Of a stretch of 64,000 nucleotides of DNA, positions 24,497 to 36,904 are shown in pieces. The position numbers and the translations under genes were made by a program. The stretch is from Armillaria gallica (Eukaryota > Basidiomycota > Agaricomycetes > Agaricales > Physalacriaceae), in NCBI GenBank assembly GCA_037576215.1, contig JBANDB010000010.1, forward strand, positions 2,790,001 to 2,854,000, in the 5' to 3' direction. The notes under the pieces are model-generated. The model was not told the DNA's origin, did not search any database, and saw only the letters and a program-made list of their open reading frames with translations. Every line of letters starts with the position of its first letter. Positions within the stretch are counted from its first letter, which is position 1.

Positions 24497-26184
24497 TGAT
24501 GGGCCTAAGACTTCTGTGGTAATGGCAACACCAACTCGGAATGAGCTTGGTTAATTAACGTAGTGGCATGGCAATCAAGGCGATTGTGTGTGCGAGTGGT
24601 TCAGGGCACCTCCATGCAGTAGAACAATTCCTCTATATGCAAGAATACACTGCAACTTTAAGTCTGCAAAGTAGTACTGCTTGGTAGTCAAGTACTAGAT
24701 GCTTTGGCTTCAAGCCAGTAGGGATCTCTTGAAATGAGAGGGAAGCGAAAATGGGTATGACGTGCATACCATGAATCTGTATGGGAAAAAAAATGTGCGG
24801 CAAGACTAGAAAACGTTGCTGGATGGTAATCAGAGCGGGGAGAACGATGGAGGATAGACTAAACGGTCGGCAATAGTCTATGAGTGAGCACGGCAATGAG
24901 AAAACAGCATGGGGACTGCAAGTGGTGAAATATATGTGGAATGAGGTGCTGAAGGTGGGCTGGCAAGAGAAAAATGTGAAACTATGAAAACTTGGCGATG
25001 ATACTGGTCCTATATGATGTGATGGTGCTGAGTCAATGTCAAAACTTGTCTGGTACTGAAACAATCCTATCCTATGTCAAACTAACCTTCAAGTCCACTC
25101 GAGGGACTGATACTATATGAAAACTGGCTGAAACTGATCCTAAGTCTGCTCTGAGACTACCCAAGTGGGCGACGATAATGATGGCGAAAGAGAAACGGTA
25201 AAAACTCCAATGGTGTGAAAGTGAAATGATGACAGCCTATAAAAGATAATGGGGGCAAGGTATGGCATGGCGATCACGTATTGGCACAGTATGAGCATGC
25301 ACCAATAGTGTTAAGAGCAAAGAGCGTGTAACAAAGGACTCTTCACAGTTAAAAACTGTGGGATAACTCTGGTGAGCTCAAGAGTCGACATGCAATCGAG
25401 AATATGCTGGGGTACACTGTATATTGCCATAGAACAGTGAATAGACGTGGTTTACTGGTGATAGACTAGAGCGTGACGATAATTGACATAGTCTGGGGTT
25501 GACTAGAGATGAACTGCTCTTGAACTACATTTTCTAGCTAGTTTTTATACTACAAGTACGAATTTATAAATAGAATAAATACACGAGACTTAGTAAGGCT
25601 GTAAGGCCTTGGCTTTGTAAAAATTGGAGGAAACATATGGTATGTTGTCTTCTAAAGTAACAGCAACTCGTCGACGTTGCTGCGTATGGATGCAAACCAT
25701 ATGGGGTCATTGAGCGATGCATGGATTGTTAGGTGCTGTTTAGCTGTGGATTACTTGAGTGATAGTCATCATGCTGAGGAGTACATGTGGGGTAACATTT
25801 TCTTGAGACCTTGGTGAAGTAACAGCCTTAGTAAACACAGTCTGTAGTTGCTGTAGCTGCTATTGCCATAGCTGGGAGGGTACTCGCATCTATCACGTCA
25901 TTTTCATTAAGTGATCAATGAGCGCATCAACTAATTGCTTCTGAGTGATGCAACAATTCTGTATTGGGATGATTGTCGATCAAAGGTGCCTTGCCATGAT
26001 GAAGTATGGCAATTATGATGCGTGGCAAGATGGGATGGATAACAAAGCACATAAGGAGTGGTTGTCATAGGATAAAAGTGGTATCAATGTGTGTGCAATC
26101 ATTGGTTTGCTGAAAGGCTGTAATAGTGTTAATTAGCAGGCAAAATCCACGAATTCTGAGCGTACAGAGCCTGGAGGCTCATCA
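24497..26184 (-). repeat. T1: copy of the TGATGRGCC-ended repeat
   Basis: 1688 bp. The minus-strand start TGATGAGCCTCCAGGCTC at 26184 is near identical to the starts of T2 and T3, and the other end is GGCCCATCA at 24497. It contains the TATA-like TTTATACTACAAGTACG region (25543) also found in T3. Non-coding. The immediate flanks ACCAG and CTGGT are inverted complements, not a direct duplication. It interrupts Gypsy-1 Gag. Confidence 0.7.
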
Positions 26185-28410
26185 CTGGTGCTACCCCCCA
26201 TCCAGCATGAACCACTCCCACTGCAGCAGACCTGGCAAGGTACCTCATCTGACTCGAACTAGGGAACACAGGCCCTCGAGGCTCTCCCACATCCAAGCAA
26301 CCTCCCCTCAATTGTTCTAGGGGTAACCAGGTACCACCTACAGTCATCAGGCCCACAGACATCCTCATCAATTCCACCTCAGAGCTTGACATTATCTGGG
26401 ACAACCTCAACCTCCCCTACACTGCCTTCTTTCCCCATTGAGGACACCCATATCGAGCCAGCGAAGGCAGCTGGGGCCCACCACCACTTGGCTCCTATTG
26501 AGCAGGGACACCGGACCCTGAATACTCCACCATACACTGGGACAAGCCCATACAAATCACCGAGCAACCTCCCACTCCAACCAGGGAGTCTTCTCCAGAG
26601 TTTAAACCTCGAGGAACCCCAACAACTCAAGCAGGGCTCGTCATTCCAAGGAGAAGAAGGGAGCCATCAGGACCACCCATTGATGCAGAGGGGCTCAGTA
26701 AGTATGACTACAACAGGAGGCAGGCAGAGTGAGAGCGGGCAGCAGTTATCAGGGAGATCGATGAGCGACAGTCCAGTGTCAGACTCCATAGTCAGGGAGA
26801 GACCATATACTACTTCGACAACAGTACCGGAACTGAGGTACTCCCATTTGAGGAACATGTCAACAGAGTCGCTGGGAGGAACAGTCCCTCTCCCTCCCCA
26901 GTCCAAACACTGTCAATCCCAAACACTCCCCCAGCCGACCACCCCAATAACCATCACCTGGGCCCTGTACCTCCTAGTGACAGGTAAACTGGTCCAGATC
27001 CCCGATGTACTCCTCCATGCCCCCCTGGAAGAATGATTTAATCATTTTAAGGAAGACTTAGTAGTGGACCAAGACTGGGCTAGGACTCCAGCTGGAATGG
27101 ACTATGCACATTACAGATATAGCTATATCCTGAAGGAAGAAGCCGCCCATTTCACCTGTCAAGCCTATAACATGATCCATCAAGATCACCCAATCCTGGT
27201 GCCTGCTCGGTATCAGCAACCCCAGATCGATCTACCACCAATGACATATATGCCAGAACCTATGGCTGATAAACCACTGATACCCCCACTGTGGGCTGCA
27301 GTACCCGACTACCTGAGAAGGGAACCGAGTTATGCACAAGCGACGCCAGGTTATGCATACCCCTGAGGATATGGACCGCCAGGCATGCAAGGACCATCTA
27401 GGCTCTTTGCTGCCACCAGTGACAATGCAGGACCATCAGATGCATCCCAACCACCTAGCAAGCTGCAACCTCCCACCAGACCATCACCGGTACCGCCTGT
27501 TATTCCCCAGAGGTGGGCGCCGCCCCGATACCCCTCACTGCCTAAGCCACCAGATCCACCTGCTCCCTGGGTCCTTACCATAGGCAATCAGGGACCATGG
27601 CCAGCACTGAAGCCCAACATGGTCAAAGAACCTGAAAACTTCAACAGCAACTCCAATGATATCGCCCAGTTCTTTTCTCAGTGCAACATGTACTTCTCGG
27701 TCTTCAACCAATACTTCTGATACCATCCCCATAAGGTCATTTTCTGTGCGTCATGCTTCAGCAAAGATGCTCAGGTATGGTGGGAGTTATGTGCATGAGA
27801 AATGGGAAGGAACATCAATGGGGACCAGGTCTACCTGGCCTACAAACAGTTTATGGAAGAGGTCAGGTGACGGTTCTGGAAGGATGCCAATGCCAAAATC
27901 AAGTTCACGCAACAGGAAAGGCTCTGACAGAGCAATTTCCCAGACAGTGACCTATTCTTCCAGCAATTCGAGTCACTGGCCTTCAAAGCAGGAGTCCTTG
28001 GGATTGACCAGATGATGATGGCCCAAGTCAAGAAGGCATGTCGGTTGTCCACCAAGGACATCATCTATGCATCAGACAGGGACATCCCAACTAATTACCA
28101 GGAATGGAAACAATGGATACTCTGGATCAATCATAACTGGAGGACATGAAAGGCAGAGCAAGGGGGAGCCAAGGTGACTGAATGGAAGCAGCAGGCAAAG
28201 TCAAACGTAACCATGACAAAAGGAAACCAACAGCAGAGCAGTGTCCCAGAGAAGAAAACGGGAATGGGCACAACATATGGAGGGATGGGTGTGCCAATGG
28301 AAATTGATAGGGTGCACATCAAGGTGAAGTGCTACCGATGTGGTGAAGTCAGACACTTCAAGCAGGATTGTCCTAAATCCCCAAAGACAAAGGAAGAGGC
28401 ACTACGATGA
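26185..28410 (+). pseudogene. Gypsy-1 Gag, capsid and zinc knuckle
   Basis: Continues Gag after T1. A Pro/Ser/Gln-rich stretch (26386-27036) leads to a second part (27064-28410) with the retrotransposon capsid fold (DIAQFFSQCNMYFSVFNQYF near 27656; FFQQFESLAFKAGVLG near 27955). It ends in a CX2CX4HX4C zinc knuckle (CYRCGEVRHFKQDC near 28330), which binds the RNA genome. Several in-frame stops (27036, 27364, 27718, 27799, 27869, 28147) make it non-functional. It is followed by Gypsy-2, which inserted at GTAAA (28471-28475). Confidence 0.85.
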
Positions 28411-28475
28411 CTCAATTATTACTGGAACCATGTAGTGACAAATGAGAAAACAGACTCAAAGATCGAGGAGGTAAA

Positions 28476-28854
28476 TGTTATGTCCGGACTTGGGAATAAC
28501 AGACAAGGCATCCAACATGACTGTCTCTCACTTTGGACAGGTCGATGGAACCGTGTGGGTCTGTTACAGTGAGGCAGTTTAATGCATGAGCTCTCAGCAA
28601 GCGATAAGAGTAAAGTCCGGGGTGTATTAAACTTAGCTCGAAGCTGGGGTTTCTGGCTGAGAGCTGTACTACTACATATATACTGATATGGCAATGCTAA
28701 TAATAGACTAATGGGGTGTGGCTTTGATTGAAATTCTGGGGTTTGGGGTATTCATTGTTGGGGTGGATCTTCCAGGCCGGCAGACCGGATCGGATCTATC
28801 GGGCTGGTGAGTGTGATAAGATAAGATAATAGAAAAAGGAGGAAAATTGTAACA
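28476..28854 (-). repeat. 3' LTR of Gypsy-2
   Basis: 379 bp, TGTTATGTCCGG to ATTGTAACA on the plus strand. It differs from the 5' LTR by about 15 substitutions, all transitions and mostly at CpG, plus one 3-bp indel. Confidence 0.95.
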
Positions 28855-31800
28855 TCACCCCCTCCTTAAGGCAGGCGTCCCGACTGCTAGTAAGGTTCAT
28901 CCAGCGACGTGTCGTCCTGTGTACTTTGTTGGTTCGCCCAATATTCCTCAATTAGATGTCCCCAAATGTCCACATCTGGGTTTAAGACCCATTTTTGCTT
29001 CCCATCCTGTCACTGTGCGAGGTATTTGAAGCCGTCTTCAGTGTAGTTGCTGTCAATGATCATGATGACGTGTTTGTTCTCATTGGGGGTTACGATTTTG
29101 GTGGAGTCAATGCTGTGTGCGTTAAGGACTCATTCCTCATACTCTTCGATAGCTTCTTGCACATTTCCCATTTCTTCCTCTCGTACCCACGAGTTGTGTT
29201 CTCATGTCCATCCTTTCCACTTGACAAAGTAGTCATAAACTGTGCACAACTTTTGCCCCCAGTGGCCACATACTTGTCATGGTCATTTGTCGAGGACTTC
29301 TTCGATTTTGAATTCTTCCTCATCATTGATGAGGTCGGGTGGTGGTGGAGGTGGCATTTCCTGATTGGGGAATGCTGGTGGTGTGTACAGCATCAGAAGC
29401 TTCTCATTGAAGTGTGGGTGGATCTTCCAATGAGGCAGTAGCTTGAGTTTGTATGCGGAGGCACCAGCTTTATCAAGGACTTCAAAGGGACCGACACGCT
29501 TGTCGTCGAGCTTCTTCTTCGGTTGTGGTAAGTGAAGGTTTGTTGCATCAAGCCATACACGATCTCCAATTTGGTATGCTCACGACGCAATCCTTTTTTT
29601 GTCATACTGTGCCTTCATTCTTCCGGCAGCCTTGTCAAGAGCTGTCTGCATCTCCTTGTGGATCCGGGTCATCTTATGTGCAAAGTCCAAGGTGGCGGGG
29701 TTCATAAATGTGGTTGTTCGTGAAGAATCTGGGAGTACTCGAGGGTGGCATCCATAAAGTACAAAGAATGGGCTCTTGCCCATGGCACTATGGACTCTGT
29801 TGTTATGTATGAATTCAGCAAGTGGGAGCCAGTCGCTCCAGTCGGTCTGTCAGTGGTTCACAAAGATTTGAAGGTATTTTTCAATTTCCTGGTTGACTCA
29901 TTCCATCTGTCCGTCTGTCTGCAGGTGGAAAGCAGTGGACGCATTCAGTGTGATGTCAAGCATTTGGTATAATTCTTTCATGAATTTGGAGACAAATTGC
30001 GGTCCCTGATCTGAGATGACGACTCGTGGCATCCCATGTCATGCGTAGATGTGGTCTCGGAGGATCTGAGCCCATCCTTTGGCTGAGAGTTCAGTGTTAC
30101 AAGCAATTGGGATGATCGCCTTGGAGAATCGGTCGACAATTACGATGATTGCATCCTTGCCTCCTGACTCCAGTAGGCCAGTGACCATGTCGACTGAGAT
30201 GTGAGTCCATGGGCTGGTCAGTACCTCGTTTGGATAGAGCAGCACTGCCTTGGCTTGTGTGCTTGATTTCGTTCATTGGCACATCTCGCATCCCTTTACA
30301 TATGCCTCAACATCCTTTCTCATCTTAGGCCACCAATACTCTCAGAGGACTAGTTCCTGCATTTTCGTGATTCCCAGGTGTCCAGCTGTGATATGGTCAT
30401 GGAACTGAGAAATGATCTCGCTGTGAAGGGTGTGCTTCCTGGGAATGTAGACACGCCCATTGTAGCAGAGAAGCCCATTTTGCTGACTGATCCCTCGTTC
30501 GTGACTGAGGGATGCAGCAATGCCCTGGTCCCACAGGTCTTCCTGTCGTGTTGCTTCTTTGATTCGTTCGTGGACTTCGGAGGTGGTCAGCATGATGAGC
30601 GCTTGGAAATGCACAGGTTGGAGGACGATCATGTCCTTGTTGTCGTCTTTTCCCTGGTTGTGATTGTCGCGCTGAGAAAGTAGGTTGGCCTTCTTGTTGA
30701 GCGCGCCAGGCTTGTGTCGGAGTGTGAAATGATATTCAGCCAGCTTCATGACCCAGCGTGCCTGCCATCGGTTCAGCTTCTGTGGTAGTCAGAAGTACTG
30801 GAGGTTCTGATGATCCATCCAGTTTTCCATGTCTTTGGCAGCACCTATGAGGTAATGCCGCCATTCAGAGAGTGTGAGCATGATAGCAAGCAACTCCTTA
30901 TCGTAGATTTCATAATTCCTTTCCATGGCGCTGAGCAATTTAGACATGAATGCCACTGGGTGCCATACTCCATTTTGCTGCTGGCTGAGCACTGCACCAA
31001 TCACTCCTTCACTTGCATCGGCCTCAACTCAGAATGGGTCGTTGTCATTTGGGATGGTGAGGATGACGTCCTCTGCCATTCGTCGCTTCAGTTCTTCGAA
31101 CACTGTCTGTGTGTTTCTCACCATGTCCATCCTGTGTTTCTGGTGAGCTGTGTCAGCAGTCATACGACCTTGGAGTAGTTTTTGATGAACTTCCAGTAGA
31201 AGTTCATGAAGCCGAGGAATGACTGTAGTTCACGCTTCTTCATCGGGGTCAGCCATTTGGTGATCCCTGCGACCTTAACTGGATCCATGCAGATCGAGTC
31301 TTGGCTGATGATCACGCTGAGATACTCAGTCTCGAGCACTTTGAACTCACACTTCTCTGCTTTGAGGAAGAGTTTATTCTTGTGAAGGCACTGAAGGATG
31401 CGCTTCATGATTTGTCGGTGTTCTCCGAGGTCCTTGGAGAAGATAAGGATATCATCCAGGTAGATGGTGACCTTTCCTTTGGCAATCAGGTCTTTAAAGA
31501 TGTCGTTCATCATCCACTGGAAGGTCGCAGGCAAGTTAGTGAGCCTGAAGAACATAACTGTTGGTTTGAATAATCCTCGGTTTGTCCAGAAAGCAGCTTT
31601 CTCTTCATCTCCTTCCCTGATTTGGACATTGTTATATCCCCAACGAACATTGAGTTTTGTGAAGTACTTGGCGCTGCAAAGTTTGTCAATGAGTTCAGAG
31701 ATGAGTGGTAATGGGTAATGGTTCTTGATGGTCATCTCATTGAGCTTGCAATAGTCTTGTACTGGTCAGAGCATGCCATCCTTTTTCTTGATGAAGAAGA

Positions 31801-33957
31801 AGGGCAATGTGAATGGGGATTTTGAGGGGCAGATGCACCCAGAATCCAGGTTCTCATTGAGGAATTTGTTGAGTTGTTCCTGCTCATTTCGATTAAGTGG
31901 GTAGACCTTGCAGTCCAAGGTCGACTTCGCATTGGGTATCAGCTCAATGGCATGATCCCACGGTTTTTGTTCAGGTAATTCATCGAAGTTCTCTTTGGAG
32001 AATAGGTCATGGAAGGAGAGGTAATGATCTGGTACCAGTTCTTCGAAGGTCTTCATTGGGTGGTCAGCGTTAGCTTTGGCCACCAGGTCATTCGTGTGAT
32101 GCATAGTGCAGATCACAAGTTCCTCCTCCATACAGATGCCAAGGATGGTTTCCCCCTCCTCAAGCTCATCCCATCAGTTGTCGGGGTCAGCATCAGGTAG
32201 ATGGAAGTGGTTCATGATGCAGTCACAGTGTCTGAAGAGGACTTCACCGGTCTTCCAGTTGACGCTCGGGTTATGTCATTGGAGCCAGTCATGTCCGAGG
32301 TAGATGTCGTGCTTTCTGAGGTTTGTAACAGCGAGGTCTATTCACTCTCAGTGTTCCCCGATGGTGAGACAAAGTTCTACAAATTTGGTTACATCTCCCC
32401 CAGCATTTCAGGTACTGTCTGCATTATAGACCGGGATGGGGATAAGGGTTTTTTGGGTGTCAAGTCCGTGCTCTTCCACATAGGCCCTGTTGATCATGCT
32501 CCCCGTACACCCACTGTCTAGGAGCACTTTTGTTGCTAGGGTCTTCCTTCCTGTACATGGTTCAATGGTGACTGCAATCATCAGGTCATTGGATGCCCCA
32601 TGGACATACCATATGGGCTCTCAAAGTTTGTAAAGACATTCTCTAGCGAGTTCTTTGAGTTCAGTTCAGAGTTGTTCGAGGAGCTCATCGCTGAGCTCTC
32701 TGAGTCAGTCTTTGTGCATCCACATACAAAGGACGGCATGTGCAGTGCAATTGTTTTGTGCTTCGCGGACAGCACGAAGCGTCCAGTCAACCTTGAAGGG
32801 TTTCATCCATTGGTGGGGGACCTCCTGAACCTTCACACTCAGCTTTAGGGGCTTTGCTACCATTGGTGAGGTCACCTCGACCTCCTCGTTAGGGAGTGAT
32901 TTTGTTGCCCAAGTTGGCGACTCGGAGGGCGTTGAAGGCGTTCAGCCTCGACTCTTTGGGCTAGCTATTGGACTTCTGTTAGCTAGCCACTTCTGGAACA
33001 AGACATCGTCTTCTTTGTCAGGAACCTTGATCAAGGTTACCTTGTGCCCCCTCTTTACCACCTGGGCACTAGCGGCTTCCTTCTGTTCAGCTTTCTTGTC
33101 GTCCTTCCCAGTCGCAGGTGGGGAACCGGAGGTGAGTTTCCCAGGAGTGTCGTCCTGATTTTGGCTGCTAATACATGCGGAGACAACAGACTTGACTTGT
33201 GCCAACTGAGCAGACTTATCAGTTTCATCTGTTACTCCCGGGCCCATAAAGGGTCCTTGCGGTCCCATAGAGTCCCTCATTTCTTTCAGGGTTCCCAATC
33301 TCCCTTCGGTCATCAGGGTTCATACCCAGGGGTGCAGACCCTGTGACTGGTCATGGGAAGGGGGGTATGTCATCCTTGCGATCCCCTCCCTTTCTGAGAA
33401 CACCTTCGTGGTTGTGTGAAGAGGCTTTTCAGGGTTCGCAGCGAGTGCTTGCCCTGCCCCAGCTGGTTGCACGTTTGTCACTGTGGCAGTCTCACAAGGA
33501 GAGGACCTTGACTGGCACATTGCCGTGATGCTGGGTGTCGCTGTGGTGGGCGACTTTTCAATGGGTACTTTTGCTCGCGATGAGTTACTCATTTGTTGCT
33601 TAGCCAGTTGTGTTGCTGAGGTTTCCCCCACTTTGGCGTCCATATGGGGGTCCACGGCTATCCCCCATTCTGGGGATTCCAGGTCGTCTAGAGAAAGGTC
33701 AGTTATGTCCCAAAGGACATTGTATTGGTTCATCGATTCTGATACTGGGTGCAGGATAGAAGTCGCAAAGTGGCGTGTAGGCCATATATTTGAAGTCATA
33801 ATAACCACCCTAGCACTTGTAGGGTGGGGTATATCCAAATGTGCGGTAAGTAAAGTGTCTGTATGTGAATGCATAGAAAGAACGTCAGTCTGGCCAGCAG
33901 GAAGAGAAAGCACACCAGTATTTAAGTCCTTGGTCATCACAGGCGAATTGAAACCTC
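28855..33957 (-). pseudogene. Gypsy-2 Pol: protease, RT, RNase H, integrase, chromodomain
   Basis: Copies genomic RNA to DNA and integrates it. Minus-strand order: a low-complexity linker (33940-32942); aspartic protease LLDSGCTGS near 32515; reverse transcriptase with FFFIKKKDG near 31790 and YLDD at 31451-31462; RNase H with DHQNLQYF near 30800; integrase with an HHCC zinc finger (HDHITAGHLG and CEMCQ, about 30400-30285), the DDE core (SVDMVTGLLESGG near 30190, PQTDG-like FHLQTDGQME near 29905); and a C-terminal chromodomain (DYFVKWKGW near 29220). An acidic tail follows. There are at least a dozen TGA or other stops, many explicable as CGA or TGG transitions (for example near 30039 and 29898), and a frameshift near 31150. 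Confidence 0.93.
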
Positions 33958-33960
33958 GAT

Positions 33961-36148
33961 GACCTACTCTTTTACCTCCTTGGCTTCTGTTGTTTCTGGG
34001 AGTGGTTCTGGCACTGCCTCAAGAGCGTGTACCTCTTGCTTTTCCCCCTTACGAGGACAGTCCTTGCTCAAATGTCCTTTTTCGTCGCAACAGAAACACC
34101 TGCCCTCCACCCGCTGCTTTGTCTTCTTCATGTCAATGTCCATTGGGAGTCCTTGCCCCCCATACATCTTCTGTGTGATGGGGATCCACTTTCCCCCCAA
34201 ATCCTGGGCTTTTGCCTCTGGTGCCCCCTTCGTCATCCCTTGAGTTCCTCCTGCAGGTTTGGACACTCCTGGGGTGGTGCTCGGCTTCTGGGGAATGGCA
34301 GGTTGCTTCTCAGGATATCTTTCGATACCTTGGGTCTGTTCAAAGACCTTCTGCTTCTGTTGCTTGTTGTACATGGTCAGAACTTGCTGCTTCCACTCGA
34401 CGTAATTGTGGGGAATGCCAAACCTAATGTTGGCGATGACAGTGCTGTAGCTGGGAGGGATCCCCTTCCAGACTGCTTGTGCCATCATTCCTCGATCACC
34501 CTGGTCAGAAAGACAATTGGCTAACTTGGCTTCTCGCTCAAGCTTTCGGAAGAAGACATGGGCGGGTTCGCTGCCTATCTTTAGTTTGCCCATCCTCTTC
34601 TCATATATGAGTTCCACAGTGGGATCTCGGAACTGGGCCTGGAATTCAGTGATGAAGGATTCCCAGTTAGGGTATTGATAGTGGGGCCCAGCCTCGTAGT
34701 CATCCTCCTCAGCCTGGGTGGTGTCAACCCCCAGCTTGGAGGGTTCGTACTAGAAGTCTTCTTGTCGATATACCCACCAACTTTCAGCATCTTCCTCAAG
34801 AAGAGAGGTGATGAAGCCCACCATAAGGGATGGCATCCCTTGAAAGAATAGTCGAAATGTTTCGAAGTACTGCATACAGTCTCTGAGGAATTGTTCGATG
34901 TCGTTGTGTTTTCCAGAGAAGGGGGATGGTACTTTTCATAGGGTGGGTTTTACAGCCATCATCTCAGGCGGTTGGGCTGCATCCCATGTGCCAACCAGAC
35001 CGTGAGGCAGAGGGCCTCTGAAGTTGGGGGGTCGGGGTACCAAGAAGTAGCGCAGGTTTGGACCAGGCCGTGGTGGTCGGCCTTGGTCTTCGGGTCCTTT
35101 CTTTTTTGCTGCTGTGAGATCTTCTTGTAGCTGAGTGTTTTCGTCGCACAGTAGGGCCAGCTGTGCCTCTAAGCAGGCTGTTCGCTGGTTGTTTGTTTCC
35201 TCTTCTTGTTCTATTTCAATATCCCCTGGGTTGTCCCCTCCAGCGAACCTCCTGCTCATCCCCTTGCCATGGTATTCTCCTCTCCTCCACCATTGTTGTT
35301 TCACCCATGCTGGGGGGAATCTGGCAGGGGATCTACTCCATGTAGATGAAACTCTGGGATCTCTTCAGGATTTTGCAAGGTGGGGGCATTTCTAAATGTG
35401 GTGTAGTCGTAGTTAAAATGGGAAAATTCATAGGGTTCGTTGTAACTCTGGGGGAAGTATCCTGTCCAAGTCAGGCCTATCGCCCTGTAGTTGTGCGAGG
35501 GGAAGGAGAATGCATTCCAGGGCTGCCTGCTCTCATTTGGTCCTGTTGCATACATGGTGTACGTGATTTCCCATGGACGGGGGGGGGGGGGGAGGGGTAT
35601 TCTGTTCAGTTCTGGTTGGCAAAGATTCGCGCATCAACGACTCGACTTCTTCCATATCGAGGAAGCGGATCCCCTCGATTAACAGTGAGGTAGACATCCA
35701 TGCTCTCCCGGAGCAGAGTGCAGATCCTTGCCCATTGTTCAAGGTCCAGTCGTCGTAGCTCCCACACCTCTGTTTGTGCGGGGTCCAGGATTCTGATGTT
35801 GGCGTTTGAAAGAGCAGGCCACTCATAATCCCCACTGTGGGAATTGAGTGGGTTGTCGTTGTTTTGCGGGGGTGGGGGGCCTGCATGGACAGGTTTGGGG
35901 GCATGTGGAACTCCTCGCTTGTCCATGATGATGATGGGGATACTATTGTCGGAGTCGCTGTCAACCTCAATGGGCCAATGGGGGTTCCCATGGGGTTCCT
36001 GGACGACCCTAATGGGTCAGCAGATTTGTTCCAAGAAAGCGAGGACAAGGGCAGCAGTACAGAAGCAAAGGAAGGTGGCACCAGCAATGGTGCTTCCTAG
36101 GGCAATGGTTTGGGTGTTGGTCAAATCTGGGGTCATCAACCTGGCCAT
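33961..36148 (-). pseudogene. Gypsy-2 Gag
   Basis: Starts at ATG 36148 with a hydrophobic segment (ALGSTIAGATFLCFCTAALV) followed by a TGA near 36020. A long Pro-rich region comes next (35926-35606), with a run of G at 35579-35591 near which the frame is lost. A coiled-coil-prone stretch (CLEAQLALLCDENTQLQEDL near 35160) leads into the capsid domain (YFETFRLFFQGMPSLMVGF near 34860; AHVFFRKLEREAKLANCLS near 34550), and a CX2CX4HX4C zinc knuckle (CFCCDEKGHLSKDC near 34095) is close to the end. Broken by stops near 35605, 34936 and 34750. Confidence 0.88.
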
Positions 36149-36509
36149 GAAGGGCCTAGTGCTTCCTAAGCTTGGGAGAGTTGGTAAAGAAGGAATTTTG
36201 TGAGAAAGAATACGACAATGTTTAGAAATAGGAGGAGGTATGTTTGCCTTTCCGTGTTGTTTCTAGTCGATGTTACAGTCATAATCCATGTATCTGCAGT
36301 AGTCATAGGAGTAGTAGCCGTTGTCGTGGGATGAGGGAGGAGGTCGCATCTGTCGCCTAGGGTGTCTTTTCTCTTTGCGTTCCTTGGGCGGTTTTGGTCG
36401 TCCTCCCTTGGTGTTTTTCTTGTCAGGGTTTTGTCAGTTCTGCGTGTGCTTGGGTTGTTGGTTTTGGGGCATGAAACCTCCACGGTATATGGTAGGAGGT
36501 TGGAGAAGA

Positions 36510-36522
36510 AGCTTTGAGATAA
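36510..36522 (-). promoter_or_regulatory. Primer-binding site of Gypsy-2
   Basis: On the minus strand TTATCTCAAAGCT begins two bases after the 5' LTR. It matches, with two transitions or transversions (11 of 13), the complement of the LTR's own transcript-start motif at 36682-36694 (plus-strand TTAGCTCGAAGCT). This is the same self-priming arrangement as Gypsy-1. Confidence 0.6.
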
Positions 36523-36523
36523 C

Positions 36524-36899
36524 TGTTATGTCTGGACTTGGGAATAACAGACAAGGCATCCAACGTGACTGTCTCTCGCTTTGGACAGGTCGATGGAACC
36601 ATGTGGGTCTGTTACAGTGAGGCAGTTTAATGCATGAGCTCTCAGCAAGCGATAAGAGTAAAGTCTGGGGTGTATTAAACTTAGCTCGAAGCTGGGGTTT
36701 CTGGCTGAGAGCTATACTACATATATACTGATACGGCAATGCTAATAATAGACTAATGGGGTGTGGCTTTGATTGAAGTTCTGGGGTTTGGGGTATTCAT
36801 TGTTGGGGTGGATCTTCCAGGCCGGCGGACCAGATCGGATCTATCAGGCCAGCGAGTGTGATAAGATAAGATAATAGAAAAAGGAGGAAAATTGTAACA
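36524..36899 (-). repeat. 5' LTR of Gypsy-2
   Basis: 376 bp. On the minus strand it holds a TATATAT box about 28 bp upstream of ACCCCAGCTTCGAGCTAAG, the predicted transcript start and self-primer. TSD GTAAA follows at 36900-36904. Confidence 0.95.
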
Positions 36900-36904
36900 G
36901 TAAA

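Larger units (their letters stand above)
28476..36899 (-). mobile_element. Gypsy-2 chromovirus, full length
   Basis: 8424 bp with LTRs at both ends and a perfect 5-bp duplication GTAAA (28471-28475 and 36900-36904). On the minus strand the order is 5' LTR, PBS, Gag, protease, RT, RNase H, integrase, chromodomain, polypurine tract (AAGGAGGGGG), 3' LTR. It is inserted in Gypsy-1 between Gag and Pol. Many stops and frameshifts, so not autonomous now. Confidence 0.96.

Noticed and set aside
24117..24554. 24117-24554 as a stand-alone membrane protein gene
   Set aside because: It follows directly on an LTR and PBS, ends inside T1, and has a counterpart at the start of Gypsy-2 Gag.
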